From Gordius sp. MW1 (taxonomy: Eukaryota; Nematomorpha; Gordioida; Gordea; Gordiidae): a stretch of 64,000 nucleotides of DNA. The stretch spans positions 22,776,001 through 22,840,000 of the forward strand of contig OZ038530.1 in assembly GCA_964036665.1 (NCBI GenBank). Reading direction: 5' to 3'. Shown piece by piece: positions 46,838-58,444 of the stretch (positions are counted from its first letter, which is position 1; each line of letters starts with the position of its first letter). The notes beneath the pieces were generated by a model. It saw nothing but the letters and a program-made list of their open reading frames with translations. It searched no databases and had not been told where the DNA came from. Position numbers and translations under genes: made by a program.

Positions 46838-47610
46838 ACTAGCTGTACCCGGTCAAGCGTTGCTTTAGCTTAGTCCTCAATTAGCTAAATTAATTAGTAC
46901 GAATTAGTAAAACATGAAAAATTTTGGGTCAAGGAGATTTTATGATGTAAAAAAATATAATGCTGTATTATATAAATATCATTTAATTTAATAAAGGCAT
47001 ATCTATCCATAATTAAATAGATTTATATCAGTTTTAAATATTTTCATGGGATTTTTTGATTTTATAGGTTAAAAAGTGCGGTCTGTGGCATTGTAAAACA
47101 CAAATTGAGAATAGCTTAAGATCCTTTTGCTCTATGATTTTATTTATTTTAGCATATATAAGTCCATTAAAGATCCCTGACATTCATGACTAAAGGTGAT
47201 GGATTAAATTTTATTTGCATTTTAGGTGAAACAAATCGAAAACCATATGACACAACAAGAAGTAAGTTGATTCAGCAATAAGAACGCAATAATTAATTGA
47301 CCCTACAATTTTTTTGCCATTGCGATGATACATGAGACTACAGGTTTTAAAAGTCTAATAACTATTATACAACAACATTTATATTTGACAACTACGATAA
47401 AAACAATAATATGAGATAACATTGAAAAACGTATGATAATGTTAAATCCGAGCCATTTACGTGGCATATAAAATATGAATTGAATTTTTATTCGAAATAA
47501 ATTTTTGAGGTCCTTAAACATGTAAAGTTAATTACGACAATATTTATACGTTTTATATTGGGTAATTATTCAAATGTTACAGACAACTAATTAAATGTTT
47601 TAACTACAAT
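46838..47610. other. Non-coding, partial dispersed repeat and receptor copy 3 flank
   Basis: ACTAGCTGTACCCGG at 46838 resembles the repeat start at 19718. The sequence near 47236-47280 (CGAAAACCATATGACACAA) matches the 3' flank of receptor copy 2 near 31295, so the duplicated block reaches here. Confidence 0.5.
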
Positions 47611-47618
47611 ATTAAGAT

Positions 47619-49010
47619 TTAATTAAACCAAGGCCTGAATGTATTAAAAATATAGTTTCTGTAGGCCTCATTAAAAATGAGATTGATATAGAACTTAAGG
47701 CTAATGTAAGCATACTTTAGGAAATATGATATGCTCCAGCCAGTATCTAAATTCTGAGCACTGAGTATATCCATCTTTGCTGATATTACAAGATGAAATA
47801 TGGTGCTGGGTAGAATAGACAAAACAAATTGGATCGTAAATAATAAATTGATTGCAAAATTGCGACGAGCCTCCATTTTACGGCGCTCATCTATACTCAC
47901 CGATGCTTAACACATTAGTCCGCGTTCTTTAATGTTTGTCGAAGACACATTCAAAACATCGCTCCGTGTTAGCTTCGTACCCATTCTAGTTTCGGTTTCG
48001 GCACCATTTTTATTGAAGATCGTCTTGTGCCATTTGTTTTTGCCATCGGGTGGCTCGATATTACATTCGATTTCGCTATGTACTCCTTGCAATATATAAA
48101 TCTTAGATTTTCCGCTCTCGCTCGTCGACTTAACCTTGGAACGTTCTCTAATAATTATAACCTGAATCACAATAAAAACCATGAAAGGTATAATTTTGGA
48201 CATAAATTCACGTAGTATTTGATAGGCCATACACATGCTACGATGTGAGGGATTCCCTGGCTCATAGAGAACGAGACGGTGTAGAATGCGAGGCAAAGTT
48301 TTTGTCATATTTCCATCATATGACTGATTTGATAGATTCAATTTTGGCACGAAGCTATAACATGTCATCTGAGTGACTTGGTACCAGAGAGTAAGTGGAG
48401 CGCACCATATGACGGAATAAATAAAGCATCCTGTCACTGCCCACATGGCTGTAGTGCCATTACACTATTGCTTGTACTTGTAGGGCAAAATGACAGCTGT
48501 GAATTGGTCTATCGAATAGAAGACGGTTAGGAGAAAACTAAATACTAAATAGGTTTTGAAGATCGGTAAATGATAGTGACTGATGTAAGTTTGCCAATTT
48601 TTAGTGAAGTAAAGCCTTGATCTAAAATATATTTGAAAGTTAAATAAGAAAGGCCATAAGATCATCAACAAACAATTTATGATATTGGACATTAAAAAGC
48701 TTATAGCCAGCCCATAATTTGCTCTTTTGCTAGTAATCACTTGTTTAAACGATGATGAAATTGGCCGCACCTTTACCCCATTAGTTACACTAGGCATTTT
48801 ACGATTGTTTAATATGATATTCAAAAGCCCAATGCCATTTCCAATGATCCCAATAAATATAAGAATTGGAACAATCCACAAGTATATGATGCTAGTTATG
48901 GGCGTTAAACTATTTTTAATATTTATATCATTGCAATACAGTACGTAATTAGTCGGATCGAAACGTGTGCTGTTATTTAACTTGGATAAAATTTGTAAAG
49001 CCTTTTACAT
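47619..49010 (-). pseudogene. Seven-transmembrane receptor copy 3, three in-frame stops
   Basis: Aligns along its length with the two intact receptors, without a frameshift. Codon 2 is TAA (49005-49007). A TAG replaces the Leu of KQLCNGTT (48465-48467), between TM3 and TM4. A TAA sits in the third loop just before SIDERRKMEARRN (47907-47909). DQF after TM3 is retained (YSIDQFTAV). It is about 463 codons, slightly shorter than its paralogs. Undisturbed length suggests the loss is recent. Confidence 0.88.
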
Positions 49011-50330
49011 AATAAATTTCGAATGATAATTTATCTTGTCATTAATCAAAGTTGTTTATAATCTGCATATGGATAAGGGCCTTTAAGGAAAGTTTTATGA
49101 TTAAGCGAAATAATTTAGTTTAATGGGATTCTGGTATAGAAAAGGAAGTTATAATTTATAATAACATTTGGTCCTATTAAAAATATTTCGATCTATTTAA
49201 GGACATCATCAGATACATTCGATAAATGCAAAATATACAAATCGCTCCCCAATTAAAAATATAAAATTGGAAATTACGGGGGGGGGGGGTAGTTTACCAT
49301 TCATATTCCCCTAGCTACGCCCTATAAAGTTGAAACAAATTTTTATACTAAATTTATTGGATCATAATAAATTAAACAGGCTTTGTACATATTTGAAATT
49401 TCTTATTTAACATTAGAGACTCTAGCAAATGATTAGCTCCGATTAAACTAATGAAATGAGTTTAGCTAAAAAGAAGCAGGCCCCCCCCCCACCCCTAATG
49501 CCATATAAAAAAAGGATTTTAAAAAATAGAAAATTTTATTTAACCCTAGATTCTAGCCTTCAAACAATATTGCCCAAATTATGAAGCAATAGTTGAGTTT
49601 GATGTTTTCGAAATTAACAATGTTATAACAACTAATTGATTTCTATATTTTTTGTTACTAAATATCGTTTTAATTGTCAAACCGTGGAAATTAGTGCTTT
49701 ATTGGCTAAGTTAGGTGATGGCTACGCAAATGAATTTAAAAATCTCCCTGGGAGTAAATTATCGGCAAAATTTCAAGGTGTCTCCATGCAAAGTATAGCG
49801 TAAATCTAATTTTTTTATTTTTTTAAATTAATATTTTACTTTTTATAATAAATTAAAAATTTAGATTTTGTTAAATTATAAAATTGAAAATAAATGAGGA
49901 ATTTAAGTTATTTTTGTTTACATAATATATTGTTTGCCTCTTCAATTTTGTAGAGGCAATAGAGCTTGTTTACCTTTCCGTTTAAATATATTAACACCTG
50001 CGAATGGCCAATTCTCCTTAATTGCTCTCGATTAGTTTGATTTAATTTACAAGTAAATTTGATCTCAAATCATCGATTTCAATCAATATTATCCAATCAT
50101 TTAATTATCGATTCGGAATTGTACAAAAAATGTAAGTGTTATCAATTAAATAATCATAACATTTGCATTTGAATTATTATCTGATATTTAAATTTTCAAT
50201 AAATAAAATTTAATCATGTTTATTACTAAATCTAATCTAATATTACAACGACCCACGACTATAATAATTAAAACAATCTTTTTCAACATTTTAAAATTCA
50301 TATATCAATTTTATTTGTTAAATATATTGA
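49011..50330. other. Non-coding flank of receptor copy 3
   Basis: It contains a solo MITE end near 49165-49240 (TTAAGGACATCATCAGATAC) like that upstream of copies 1 and 2, a G tract and TAGCTACGCCCTA end near 49277-49325, and AT-rich DNA. No gene was recognised. Confidence 0.5.
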
Positions 50331-50338
50331 GGCACAAG

Positions 50339-50495
50339 CAGCATAGCCAAAGGGGGGGGGGGCAGGGGAGGGTGGCTGCCCCCTTTAAATCTAAAAATTT
50401 GTTGAATGGAAATTATGAAGTTTTAAAAATAATTATTTTGCCCCTCCCTAAATCATTATTGCCCCCCTCGAATTCCAATACTGGCTACGCTTATG
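50339..50495. mobile_element. hAT-type MITE, CATGGGCGTAGCC family, 157 bp
   Basis: Inverted ends CAGCATAGCC and GGCTACGCTTATG. Flanking octamers are GGCACAAG (50331-50338) and GGCACAGG (50496-50503), one mismatch. A G tract and a C-rich arm can pair. Confidence 0.8.
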
Positions 50496-50788
50496 GGCAC
50501 AGGCTTCCCCCCCCCCCATTCTTTTTTACCCTCTTTCTCCTCTTTCTCACCAGCTTGGTCACTCAGGTTTCCTAATTGCGTCGTAGCGTTGATAATTACC
50601 CCATCTAAAAACTTGCGCTTCTAGTCAACGACTTAGGCAATTTCTAAACGTCTAGCTATTATCAATTTAATTGAATAAATGAAATTCTATGGATATTAGA
50701 TTTTAAGAAAACAAATCAATTACTTATACAAGGAGACAACTTGGGAGTAAAATTTATTACGAATGGTCATGTAGAGAGTGAAATCAGG

Positions 50789-50950
50789 CATGGGCGTAGC
50801 CGGGGGGGGGAGAGGGGGGGGGGGGTCAGAGAGGGGCGGCCCCCCCCCCCATCCATAATTTTTTAAAAGTTTTATATAATTATGGGTTAAATCTTAAAAA
50901 ATCATTTTGTCACTCCCTAAAACATTATTGCCACCCTCTAGTTCCAATTG
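50789..50950. mobile_element. MITE, CATGGGCGTAGCC family, right end degraded
   Basis: CATGGGCGTAGCC at the left is followed by long G and C tracts and the family's TCACTCCCTAAAACATTATT block. The right terminus is not clear. Confidence 0.65.
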
Positions 50951-51016
50951 AAATTTGCTAAGAAATATATCTTTGAGATTTATTATACGAGGAAAAATAT
51001 ATGATGCGATAACCAT

Positions 51017-51172
51017 GGGCGTAGGCAGGTTTGGAATTAGAGGGACATTATGAGAGGTAAAATGATAATTATTAGTAATGTTAGCCATAATTATATTAAA
51101 TTTTAAATAATTTGTTGATTTAGAGGGGGGCAGCCCTCCCTGCCTTCCTCTGGATAGGCCCATGATGACCCA
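51017..51172. mobile_element. MITE, CATGGGCGTAGCC family, opposite orientation
   Basis: CATGGGCGTAGGCAG at the left and GGATAGGCCCATG at the right are inverted. The interior order (TTTGGAATTAGAGG first, GGGGGGCAGCCCTCCC last) is reversed relative to the other copies. Confidence 0.65.
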
Positions 51173-51750
51173 AACTTATGTGTATATCATGTAATAAACA
51201 TGCATGGCGTGAAATTTATAAGATAAATCATTAAATATGCTAAGAGGATAAAAATCAGTAAAAGTGACGAAAAATACAAACACTATAAATCGGAACTTAA
51301 TGTTTGAAACCTTGTTTTAATGGTCAAGATCGAATTGAATGTCAGTGATAGTTTTTTTAGTTGAAATAAAAACTAATTAATTCTTGACTTTGCTCATATT
51401 GAAAATTCATAGTCTAGCCCAGAGGAGTTGCTTTCGGGTTCAACAAAAAAATTTATTTAAAAAATTAAAAATCGTAACCCTACCCCCCCCCCCCTTCCTT
51501 TAATCATATGTTTAGATTCAACTTTATATTACCTTTTAAATATTAATAACTTTGCATCAATATTGTTTTGTATATAACTTTAACATAAAATTTCATAATT
51601 TTATACTGTAGCAAGGTATTTTATTAAAACTTATTTGATTACAAGGTTTAAGTTTTTCAAATTTTTAAATAAAGTTTGTTTAATTCTCAAGATTTACACG
51701 TATAAAAAATTGATTATCAACATTTGTTATTTAAGGTAAGTGGAATAAGT

Positions 51751-52263
51751 ATGGAGGACAATAAACGAAAGGTCGGAGTACTAGGCTCCACTAGAATAAC
51801 AGGATCACAAGGTTTCGTTAATATAAATCTTCCCCAACCTAAGCCGGTTAACACTTATGGAACAATAGATAAAAATGGCGTCGATCAAAAACCTTCCGCT
51901 CAAAATGGCGGAGGAACGGGGCCTAGACGAATGTTATTGGGTACTTACACGAACGGTACCAGTCCCTACAACAATAATTCCTTCAATACAAGCCTAGCTA
52001 CTAGTATGGGTTCTTCTCCTCTATTTTCCCCTTTCAGCGACGAATCTGAATATGATCACCCATCCCGTGTAAATCGATATAAGAGTGGCGAATTTAACGA
52101 AATGTACCGTCGGGAAGGCAAGGCAATAACATATGATAGTGATGACGTCAGCAGTATTCTCTGGCTTATTTGTATAGGACTATCCCTGACATTTCTGATA
52201 TTTACCCTGGTAACTTGCTTCTTACTCCTCTACGAAGTCAAAAATAAAGTCCCAATCAATTGA
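51751..52263 (+). CDS. Predicted single-pass membrane protein, 170 aa, unknown function
   Basis: The frame opens further upstream at 51724, but ATG 51751 (AAGTATGG context) is preferred. A TATAAAA-like element lies about 50 bp upstream. The first 130 or so residues are polar and low in complexity, with NNNSFNTS, GGGTGPRR and several Ser/Asn/Gly runs. A hydrophobic segment SILWLICIGLSLTFLIFTLV follows and then a short tail LLLYEVKNKVPIN, suggesting a C-terminal anchor with a cytosolic N-terminus. There is no signal peptide. AATAAA lies 135 bp after the stop. No family is recognised. The composition and clean frame make it the most likely novel host gene here. Confidence 0.7.
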   Translation: MEDNKRKVGVLGSTRITGSQGFVNINLPQPKPVNTYGTIDKNGVDQKPSAQNGGGTGPRRMLLGTYTNGTSPYNNNSFNTSLATSMGSSPLFSPFSDESEYDHPSRVNRYKSGEFNEMYRREGKAITYDSDDVSSILWLICIGLSLTFLIFTLVTCFLLLYEVKNKVPIN

Positions 52264-52397
52264 TTGACGTTGGCAAAAATTATATAGAAATCTTTATACC
52301 TTTTGCCGTCTCCATTATTTTACCTTTGATTGATACACTTACTAATAACAAGCGTCACGTTGTATAGACGTTACTTTGTTGTCAGCCTTTCATTTGA

Positions 52398-52403
52398 AAT
52401 AAA
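52398..52403 (+). terminator. Polyadenylation signal of the 51.7-kb membrane protein gene
   Basis: AATAAA at a plausible distance downstream of the stop at 52261-52263. Confidence 0.55.
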
Positions 52404-52465
52404 ACTTAATTTCATAATTATTGAAAAACTGTTTACACTTATTAATGAAATAAAATGTGGTTTAT

Positions 52466-52552
52466 CATGGGCTTCGCCAAGAAGGGGCAGGTAGGGGGCT
52501 GACCCCCTCTAAATCAAATAAATTGAAAATCCTAAAGCTGGCTACACCCATG
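52466..52552. mobile_element. hAT-type MITE, CATGGGCGTAGCC family, 87 bp
   Basis: Inverted ends CATGGGCTTCGCC and GGCTACACCCATG. Octamers TGGTTTAT (52458-52465) and TGGTCTAT (52553-52560) flank it, one mismatch. It sits just past the poly(A) signal of the membrane-protein gene. Confidence 0.8.
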
Positions 52553-52899
52553 TGGTCTATCAATAAAGAGGTGTCCCGTAAAAAACTAAATAACGGCCGG
52601 ACTGATTATACCATGACATTTGATTGTCCAAAAAATTATTTAGGAAGCTCTCTTAATATTTGCTTAGTTAAATTCGTAATTAGAAATAAATGCGTTGATC
52701 AGTAAATGATATCAAATACGAATTATACAATAGGAGAAGGAATTGATTATACTCAGAAATGTTCAATCCATTATGTAAGTAATGTGGTTTTAATAATGGT
52801 CGCATTGGATGGATAAGGCAAGTTGGAGAAAAGGGGCATTTAATTAACATTCATTGATCCTATTACTATTATCAACAAAAATCCTTCCTACTAGGACTA

Positions 52900-53039
52900 A
52901 CGATGGCTTTTGGTCTTTTTTTCAAATTTCGAGCAATCCTACAGGCCGACTGAGGAAAACAGACTAAAAAATATTTGGTCTGTTTATGTTTCGATTAAAA
53001 CCAAAGGTCGACCAACAAAACCCAGCCATTTTACAACAC
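52900..53039. mobile_element. Degenerate MITE, GTGTCGTAAAAC family
   Basis: The right end AACAAAACCCAGCCATTTTA, then CAACACTA, matches the right end of the copy at 57447-57648. The left end is eroded. Confidence 0.6.
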
Positions 53040-56000
53040 TAGTTCACCTTACTCCAACTGCTTACGCCCTTTTCTACATATCGCTATATTTTTATTGTTT
53101 ACAAAAAGGTATTGCTTCATAATCAGTTTTTACCAGCTATTTCACTCGCTACTTTTTTATACTTAATATTCGCTCGATTAACACGTTTATTTCGTATTCA
53201 TTTTATTAACTATTGCAATTACCACCTTTCCCTCATTATGACTTTAGTTTTAATCACCTTCTTTACTTATTTTATCGATAATGGTCACAAGTGTATCGAA
53301 ATATTAATTTCTATATCAGTCCGATGAGACCATTAATATAATGTATTGAGAATTAAATTGGCTAAAATGTTATTTTTAAATTAAAAATACATTCTGTTTG
53401 TATTAAGACGAAAATGACAAATATAAATGTAATGCCAATAGAAATTATTAAAAAAGTATAAATCATTATCATCTAAAGTGGGCCAAAAGTCCATAAAAAC
53501 TTTGAAATTGTATCGAGCTATGAAAATCCTTAGTGGTTGTTTGCTAAATAACCAAGCTGGACATCCTGATTTTTGAGAACTTCAATTTATAATAAGAAAA
53601 TGGTGGCTTTTTTACTGAAGGTACCAGTGCACGAAGCAACCAAGGCGATAAATTGGATGCCAAAGGGCCAGAATATTTTGCAGATTTGAGGTCCCCTGCG
53701 ATAGCAAGAGGTTCGAAATTAAAATGTGATGGGCAAAAAGATCGATGCATTTATTTCATGGGGGGAAAACCATTTTGCTAAAGAACTAAGGACCACAAGA
53801 CACATCCTCTCTTCCCTAAGCCTAGGACTGAAGGCATTTTTGCATTTTTGACCGCAATACATCACATGTGGCTTATTTATGCCCCACATATTTTATAAAT
53901 ACCTAAACTAAGCTTATAAATTTTTCATAGCCAAGTTATTTTTAAATAAATAGTATTACATATATAATACCACTGCAATTAAATATATGCGAAAATTAAT
54001 TCACTCCTTTTGACACTCCTATTGTAACAGACGAGAAATCGTTTTTAACCACTCAAAACTTTAATACCATCTAAAGTTCTTATATTCTCGTTAAAAACAA
54101 GGCAAGAATAGTTGTAATAAAAATTTCAAAATTAACTGAATCCTGAAATGTCAGTAAAAGTTTATTAATGGGTGCAAATTCATTAATAAAGATGGACATA
54201 AATCTACTATTGAAATCAGTGGTTCCCAATATATTCCAGCCGCCTCCCCCCACTAAAAAAATGTACTATCGTTCCCCTTCACAACTGTAATAGAATTACG
54301 ATTTTAAAACAACGTGTGCATTTATTTGCATAATATTGCATAAAAAAATAGGTGAATGACGAGGCAGTTTTGGTTGCTATATTTTAAACTTAAGCTTAAG
54401 TTTCGCAATGCAATGCATAATTTATTTGATATTGGTATTAAACTTTCAACTCCAAAGAGCTCTTTTCAGGCAGCTTTAAAAAAGAAAATGCACAAACGTG
54501 GGTAAAGATAAGAAATTAGCTATCATTAATATTCCAGGTCATTTAAGTTCTATAAGTTCCTCACCTGAATATGATGAAGAAAAGAAATGAAAAGGTACAC
54601 TCGATTTAAGTGTATATCGTATAAAATTCATTCTATATTTTATGGATTGTCTTAAGTTTGTTAAAAAATGATCATTAAATTACTAACGTCATAATACGTT
54701 TCACAAATTTAAGGCAGTATATTAATTGAGGCTGCAATTAGACCTATATTCTTATATAGATTTCTTGCATAGAAACAAATTAAACAATTACTAAATGAAA
54801 GTCGATTATAAATAAATAATTTTCCCAGTCAGTTAAGGAACCTAAATTTATTAAAAAAAATAATTAAAAAGTAACCTGCAAATTCTTTTTGTGAGATTTA
54901 AACTAACATCAAATTGTATATACTTAAAAATCATAATTTATTTAATTTGCAAAATGCATTGGTGATTCAACAGACAGGATGGAAACGGATAATAAATTAT
55001 GTTTAATGCAACAGATATATTTTTAGTTAGGTACTGAAAATTTGTGGGATGCACCTTTGAGGTTATTCTTAATTTAAATATAGTTCAATTCGAGAAGCCT
55101 TTAGAGCTATTAAAACAGGATTAAATTTTTATGCTATATGGAAGATAATAAACTCTAGTTAATTTATTTAACTTACGATTTATTATTTGAGTAAAAACGC
55201 GCTTTAGACACTTTGTTTGAAATATGAATAGGTATTATATTTTTTCTGCAATGTATAATTTCAATAGTGGTTATACCATCTATAGATAATTGACATTCTA
55301 AGTTAAATATTATAGCGTTTTTTTTAAAATATTAAGCACCCAAACCATTGACTTTTTTTAATGTCAAAACATCCGTCAAAGAAAATGTTAGGGTACATTC
55401 ATTAAAAAAAATTATTCCATTTTGCAAGGGGAGATTATTTTGTAAAGTTTGTGAAAATATCATTTTTATACATTTAAAATTTGTAGTATGTGATATTATT
55501 TAATATAAAATAAGTTACTTTTTGATTCTTAATAAGTACCAAACTTTTTTAGTCAAAATAACTTGCATCTTATATTCATATCTATGAAAGAAAGTTGTGG
55601 TGCTAAGTTATCGATATAAATATGTAGTTTTAAATTGATTAGAACAGATATAGAAATTCCCAAAAATTGTTATAATATATCAGATATTTGTATCGAACAT
55701 GATAATCAATATAAATGTGTCATTATATTAAAAATATATAACTACTGACTTTCTCACTTAAAAATTTTGTGAGCAATTTTTGGTTGTTTTTATATAACTT
55801 TGTAAGTTTAGACAATAACATTTTAAAAACTAATTTTGAAAGGTCTTAACCCTTTATATATTGTGCAAAATAGTTTAAAACTTCCTCAACTTTTTACACA
55901 AATATGCATGTCTTTATTAGTATTATTTACTTTCAGAAACTTAATTAGTCATATTGAAACCAAGTTTTGTTAAAATTACTAAACTGTTAGCTATTTTTAA

Positions 56001-56270
56001 AAGAAAAATAATTTATGGAACACAAGGTCATCCACTTTGCCTTGTATAAGTGTAAAAATCTATTTTTATTAAGCTTACTACTAAAGGTGTCATTATTTCA
56101 GATTAATTTATTATGGAAAAAGTGATGGCTTACTATTATTAAGGCATTATAAATTAAAATTCCTAACTTAAATGTTTTTTATATAAGTTTTTTTAACATT
56201 GAGGTTATAAATTCTATTTTAAGCATTAAAATTCCTTATACTAAACGATTCTATTATTTATTACAAATTT
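53040..56270. other. Non-coding stretch upstream of L2HGDH
   Basis: Mostly AT-rich. CAGTGGTTCCCAA near 54218 resembles a single hAT terminus. A C/G-richer segment at 53540-53760 has no defensible frame. An AG acceptor-like TTTTCAG at 56269-56275 may end a 5'-UTR intron of the next gene. Confidence 0.45.
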
Positions 56271-56373
56271 TCAGATGGAAATCATCACTTTGTAAAGCAT
56301 TACTCTTACCTCACATCCCACACGCACGCTCTTTAGTATTAATTATCGTCTCCGTTTCGCCATCCATCCATTC

Positions 56374-58444
56374 ATGATGCGGTTACGCCTTACCCTCAAC
56401 ACTTTATTAAAATGCAACCCTCAAACCTTTCTCCTACTTCGTGCCGCACCCCTCACGACCTCCCCGCCCAAAGGTGGCGTTACCTCATCCTCACCCCCCG
56501 ATAACGCATACGACGTCGTAGTTGTGGGTGCGGGAATCGTAGGCTTAGCCACCGCCCGCGAGCTTAGCCTCCGGTACCCAAAGCTAAAGCTCGCGGTAGT
56601 CGAAAAGGAGCTCGAAGTAGCCGCTCATCAAAGCGGGCACAACAGCGGCGTTATTCACGCGGGCGTTTATTACACGCCCGGCAGCCTAAAAGCGCGCTTG
56701 TGCGTGGAGGGCGCCGCGCTGGCTTACGATTATTGCGACGCTCATGCCATACCCTACCACAAGTGTGGGAAGCTAATAGTAGCGGTGGAGCAGCGCGAAT
56801 TACCGCTCCTGGATAACCTTTACGCTCGCGGGCTGCAAAATGCCGTCCCTGGCCTAACTATGATCGAGGGCAAGGATATCTCCGGCATCGAACCTCATTG
56901 TCGCGGACTGAAAGCCATCCATTCCCCCAACACTGGGATCGTGGATTGGAAGCGCGTTACGCAGGAGTACGCTCGAGATTTTACGCTCGCGGGCGGTACC
57001 CTACTCTTAAATTACCCCGTGGATTCGTTCGAGCTTTGTGGCTCGGAGAGTGACAGTCCGAGTACGTACCCGGTGCGGATTGGTGCTGCCAAGGCGTCGA
57101 GCGTTAAGGAAGTGCGCGCGCGTTACGTAATAACGTGCGCCGGTCTGTATTCGGATAAAGTGGCCGAGCTTTCCGGTTGCCCACCCATCCCTAAAATAGT
57201 TCCCTTTCGGGGTGAATACTTGCTACTAGCGCCCGAGAAGAGATATCTGGTCCGGGGTAATATATATCCGGTCCCGAATCCTAAGTTGCCTTTCCTCGGG
57301 GTACATTTTACCCCGCGTATGGATGGCAGCGTATGGCTAGGACCTAACGCCGTTCTCGCTTTTCGTCGAGAAGGCTACACCTTCGGCCAATTTAACCTAA
57401 GCGAAATGTGGGATTACATCAAGTTTCCAGGTGCGTCTGCCTTGTAGTGTCGTGAAAACGGGTGGGTTTTGTTTGGTCGACCTTTGATTTTAGTCGACTA
57501 AACATAGACAGACCAAAGGTTTTTTGGTCTATTTTTCTTCGTTTCATATTACAGGCTAAAGAATTTTTGGTCAAACCTTTGGTCTGCTTATGTTTAGTCG
57601 ACTAAAACCAAAGGTCGATCAAACAAAACCCGGGCTGTTTTACGACACTAATGCCTTGCACGATTCTTATGAAAAAAGGCTTTTTGTATAAAATCTATGA
57701 CTTTAAACACCTATTAGAATTAACGGTCTTTGCTTTTTAGGTGTCAGTCTTGACTTTGCCGGAAAGAATAATATGGAGTTTTCAAATTGACCTTGATGTT
57801 TTGTGTAAGATTTTTTAATTTCGAAACGCACATCATAATTCAAATCTTCATACTAATCTTCTATCAGACGTTGTGTTCTTTTTATAACTAGATATATCCA
57901 TGTTCTTCATAGATTTATTATCATTCCCATAATAAATCTATGAAGAACATTGATTATGAGGGTAAAAATCTTCCAGAATAGATATATCCAATAAAAATAA
58001 ATATTTTACGCTAAATATTACATGAGAAACTAGGTAATGACCAAAACTTTTTATGTAAAACACGTCTGCTTTTACCGCTTTAACTCGATTACTATAATAG
58101 GTTTTCGCAAGCTAGGCTTTAAATACCTTAAACCGGGCCTGCAAGAGATGTACGAATCCTTTTCCCTTGGCGCTAAAATAGCCGCCCTTCAGCGTTACGT
58201 TCCCGAACTGAGCGTCGCGGACGTGCGTCCAGGACCGGCGGGCGTTAGAGCTCAAGCGTTAGACGCTGAAGGTAGCCTAGTAGATGATTTCGTATTTGAT
58301 AGCGGGGTTGGAGCGCTAGCGCAGCGAACGCTACACGTTAGAAACGCTCCGTCCCCTGCCGCCACGTCATCCTTGGCTATAAGCAAAATGGTTGCCGATA
58401 AAGCAAACGAAAAATTCGCACTCGGCCCACCTAAAATGATATAA
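56374..58444 (+). CDS. L2HGDH: L-2-hydroxyglutarate dehydrogenase, mitochondrial
   Basis: FAD enzyme oxidising L-2-hydroxyglutarate to 2-oxoglutarate in mitochondria, a metabolite-repair role. Exon 1 is 56374-57430 and exon 2 is 58101-58444. The junction (CCAG|gtgcgt ... aatag|GTTTTC) restores frame and gives 466 residues, close to the usual length. Residues 1-40 are basic and hydroxylated, a likely transit peptide. [11 protein letters not shown] (about 47-57) is the dinucleotide-binding motif, [16 protein letters not shown] (85-100) is the family signature, and exon 2 carries [12 protein letters not shown] and [12 protein letters not shown]. Upstream frames do not extend it; a second Met follows the first directly. 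The exons are strikingly GC-rich against AT-rich surroundings, and a MITE lies 16 bp inside the intron. Confidence 0.97.
57447..57648. mobile_element. MITE, 202 bp, with about 75-bp inverted ends and TA duplication
   Basis: The left end GTGTCGTGAAAACGGGTGGG and the right end are inverted over about 75 bp, sharing TTTTGTTTG, TCGACCTTTG and TTTTAGTCGACTAAACATA. TA flanks both sides (57445-57446, 57649-57650), as in Tc1/mariner-type elements. It lies in the L2HGDH intron, 16 bp from the splice donor. Confidence 0.92.

Noticed and set aside
54218..54232. hAT terminus CAGTGGTTCCCAA
   Set aside because: Only one end is visible, with no partner terminus or target duplication, so it is not listed as an element.
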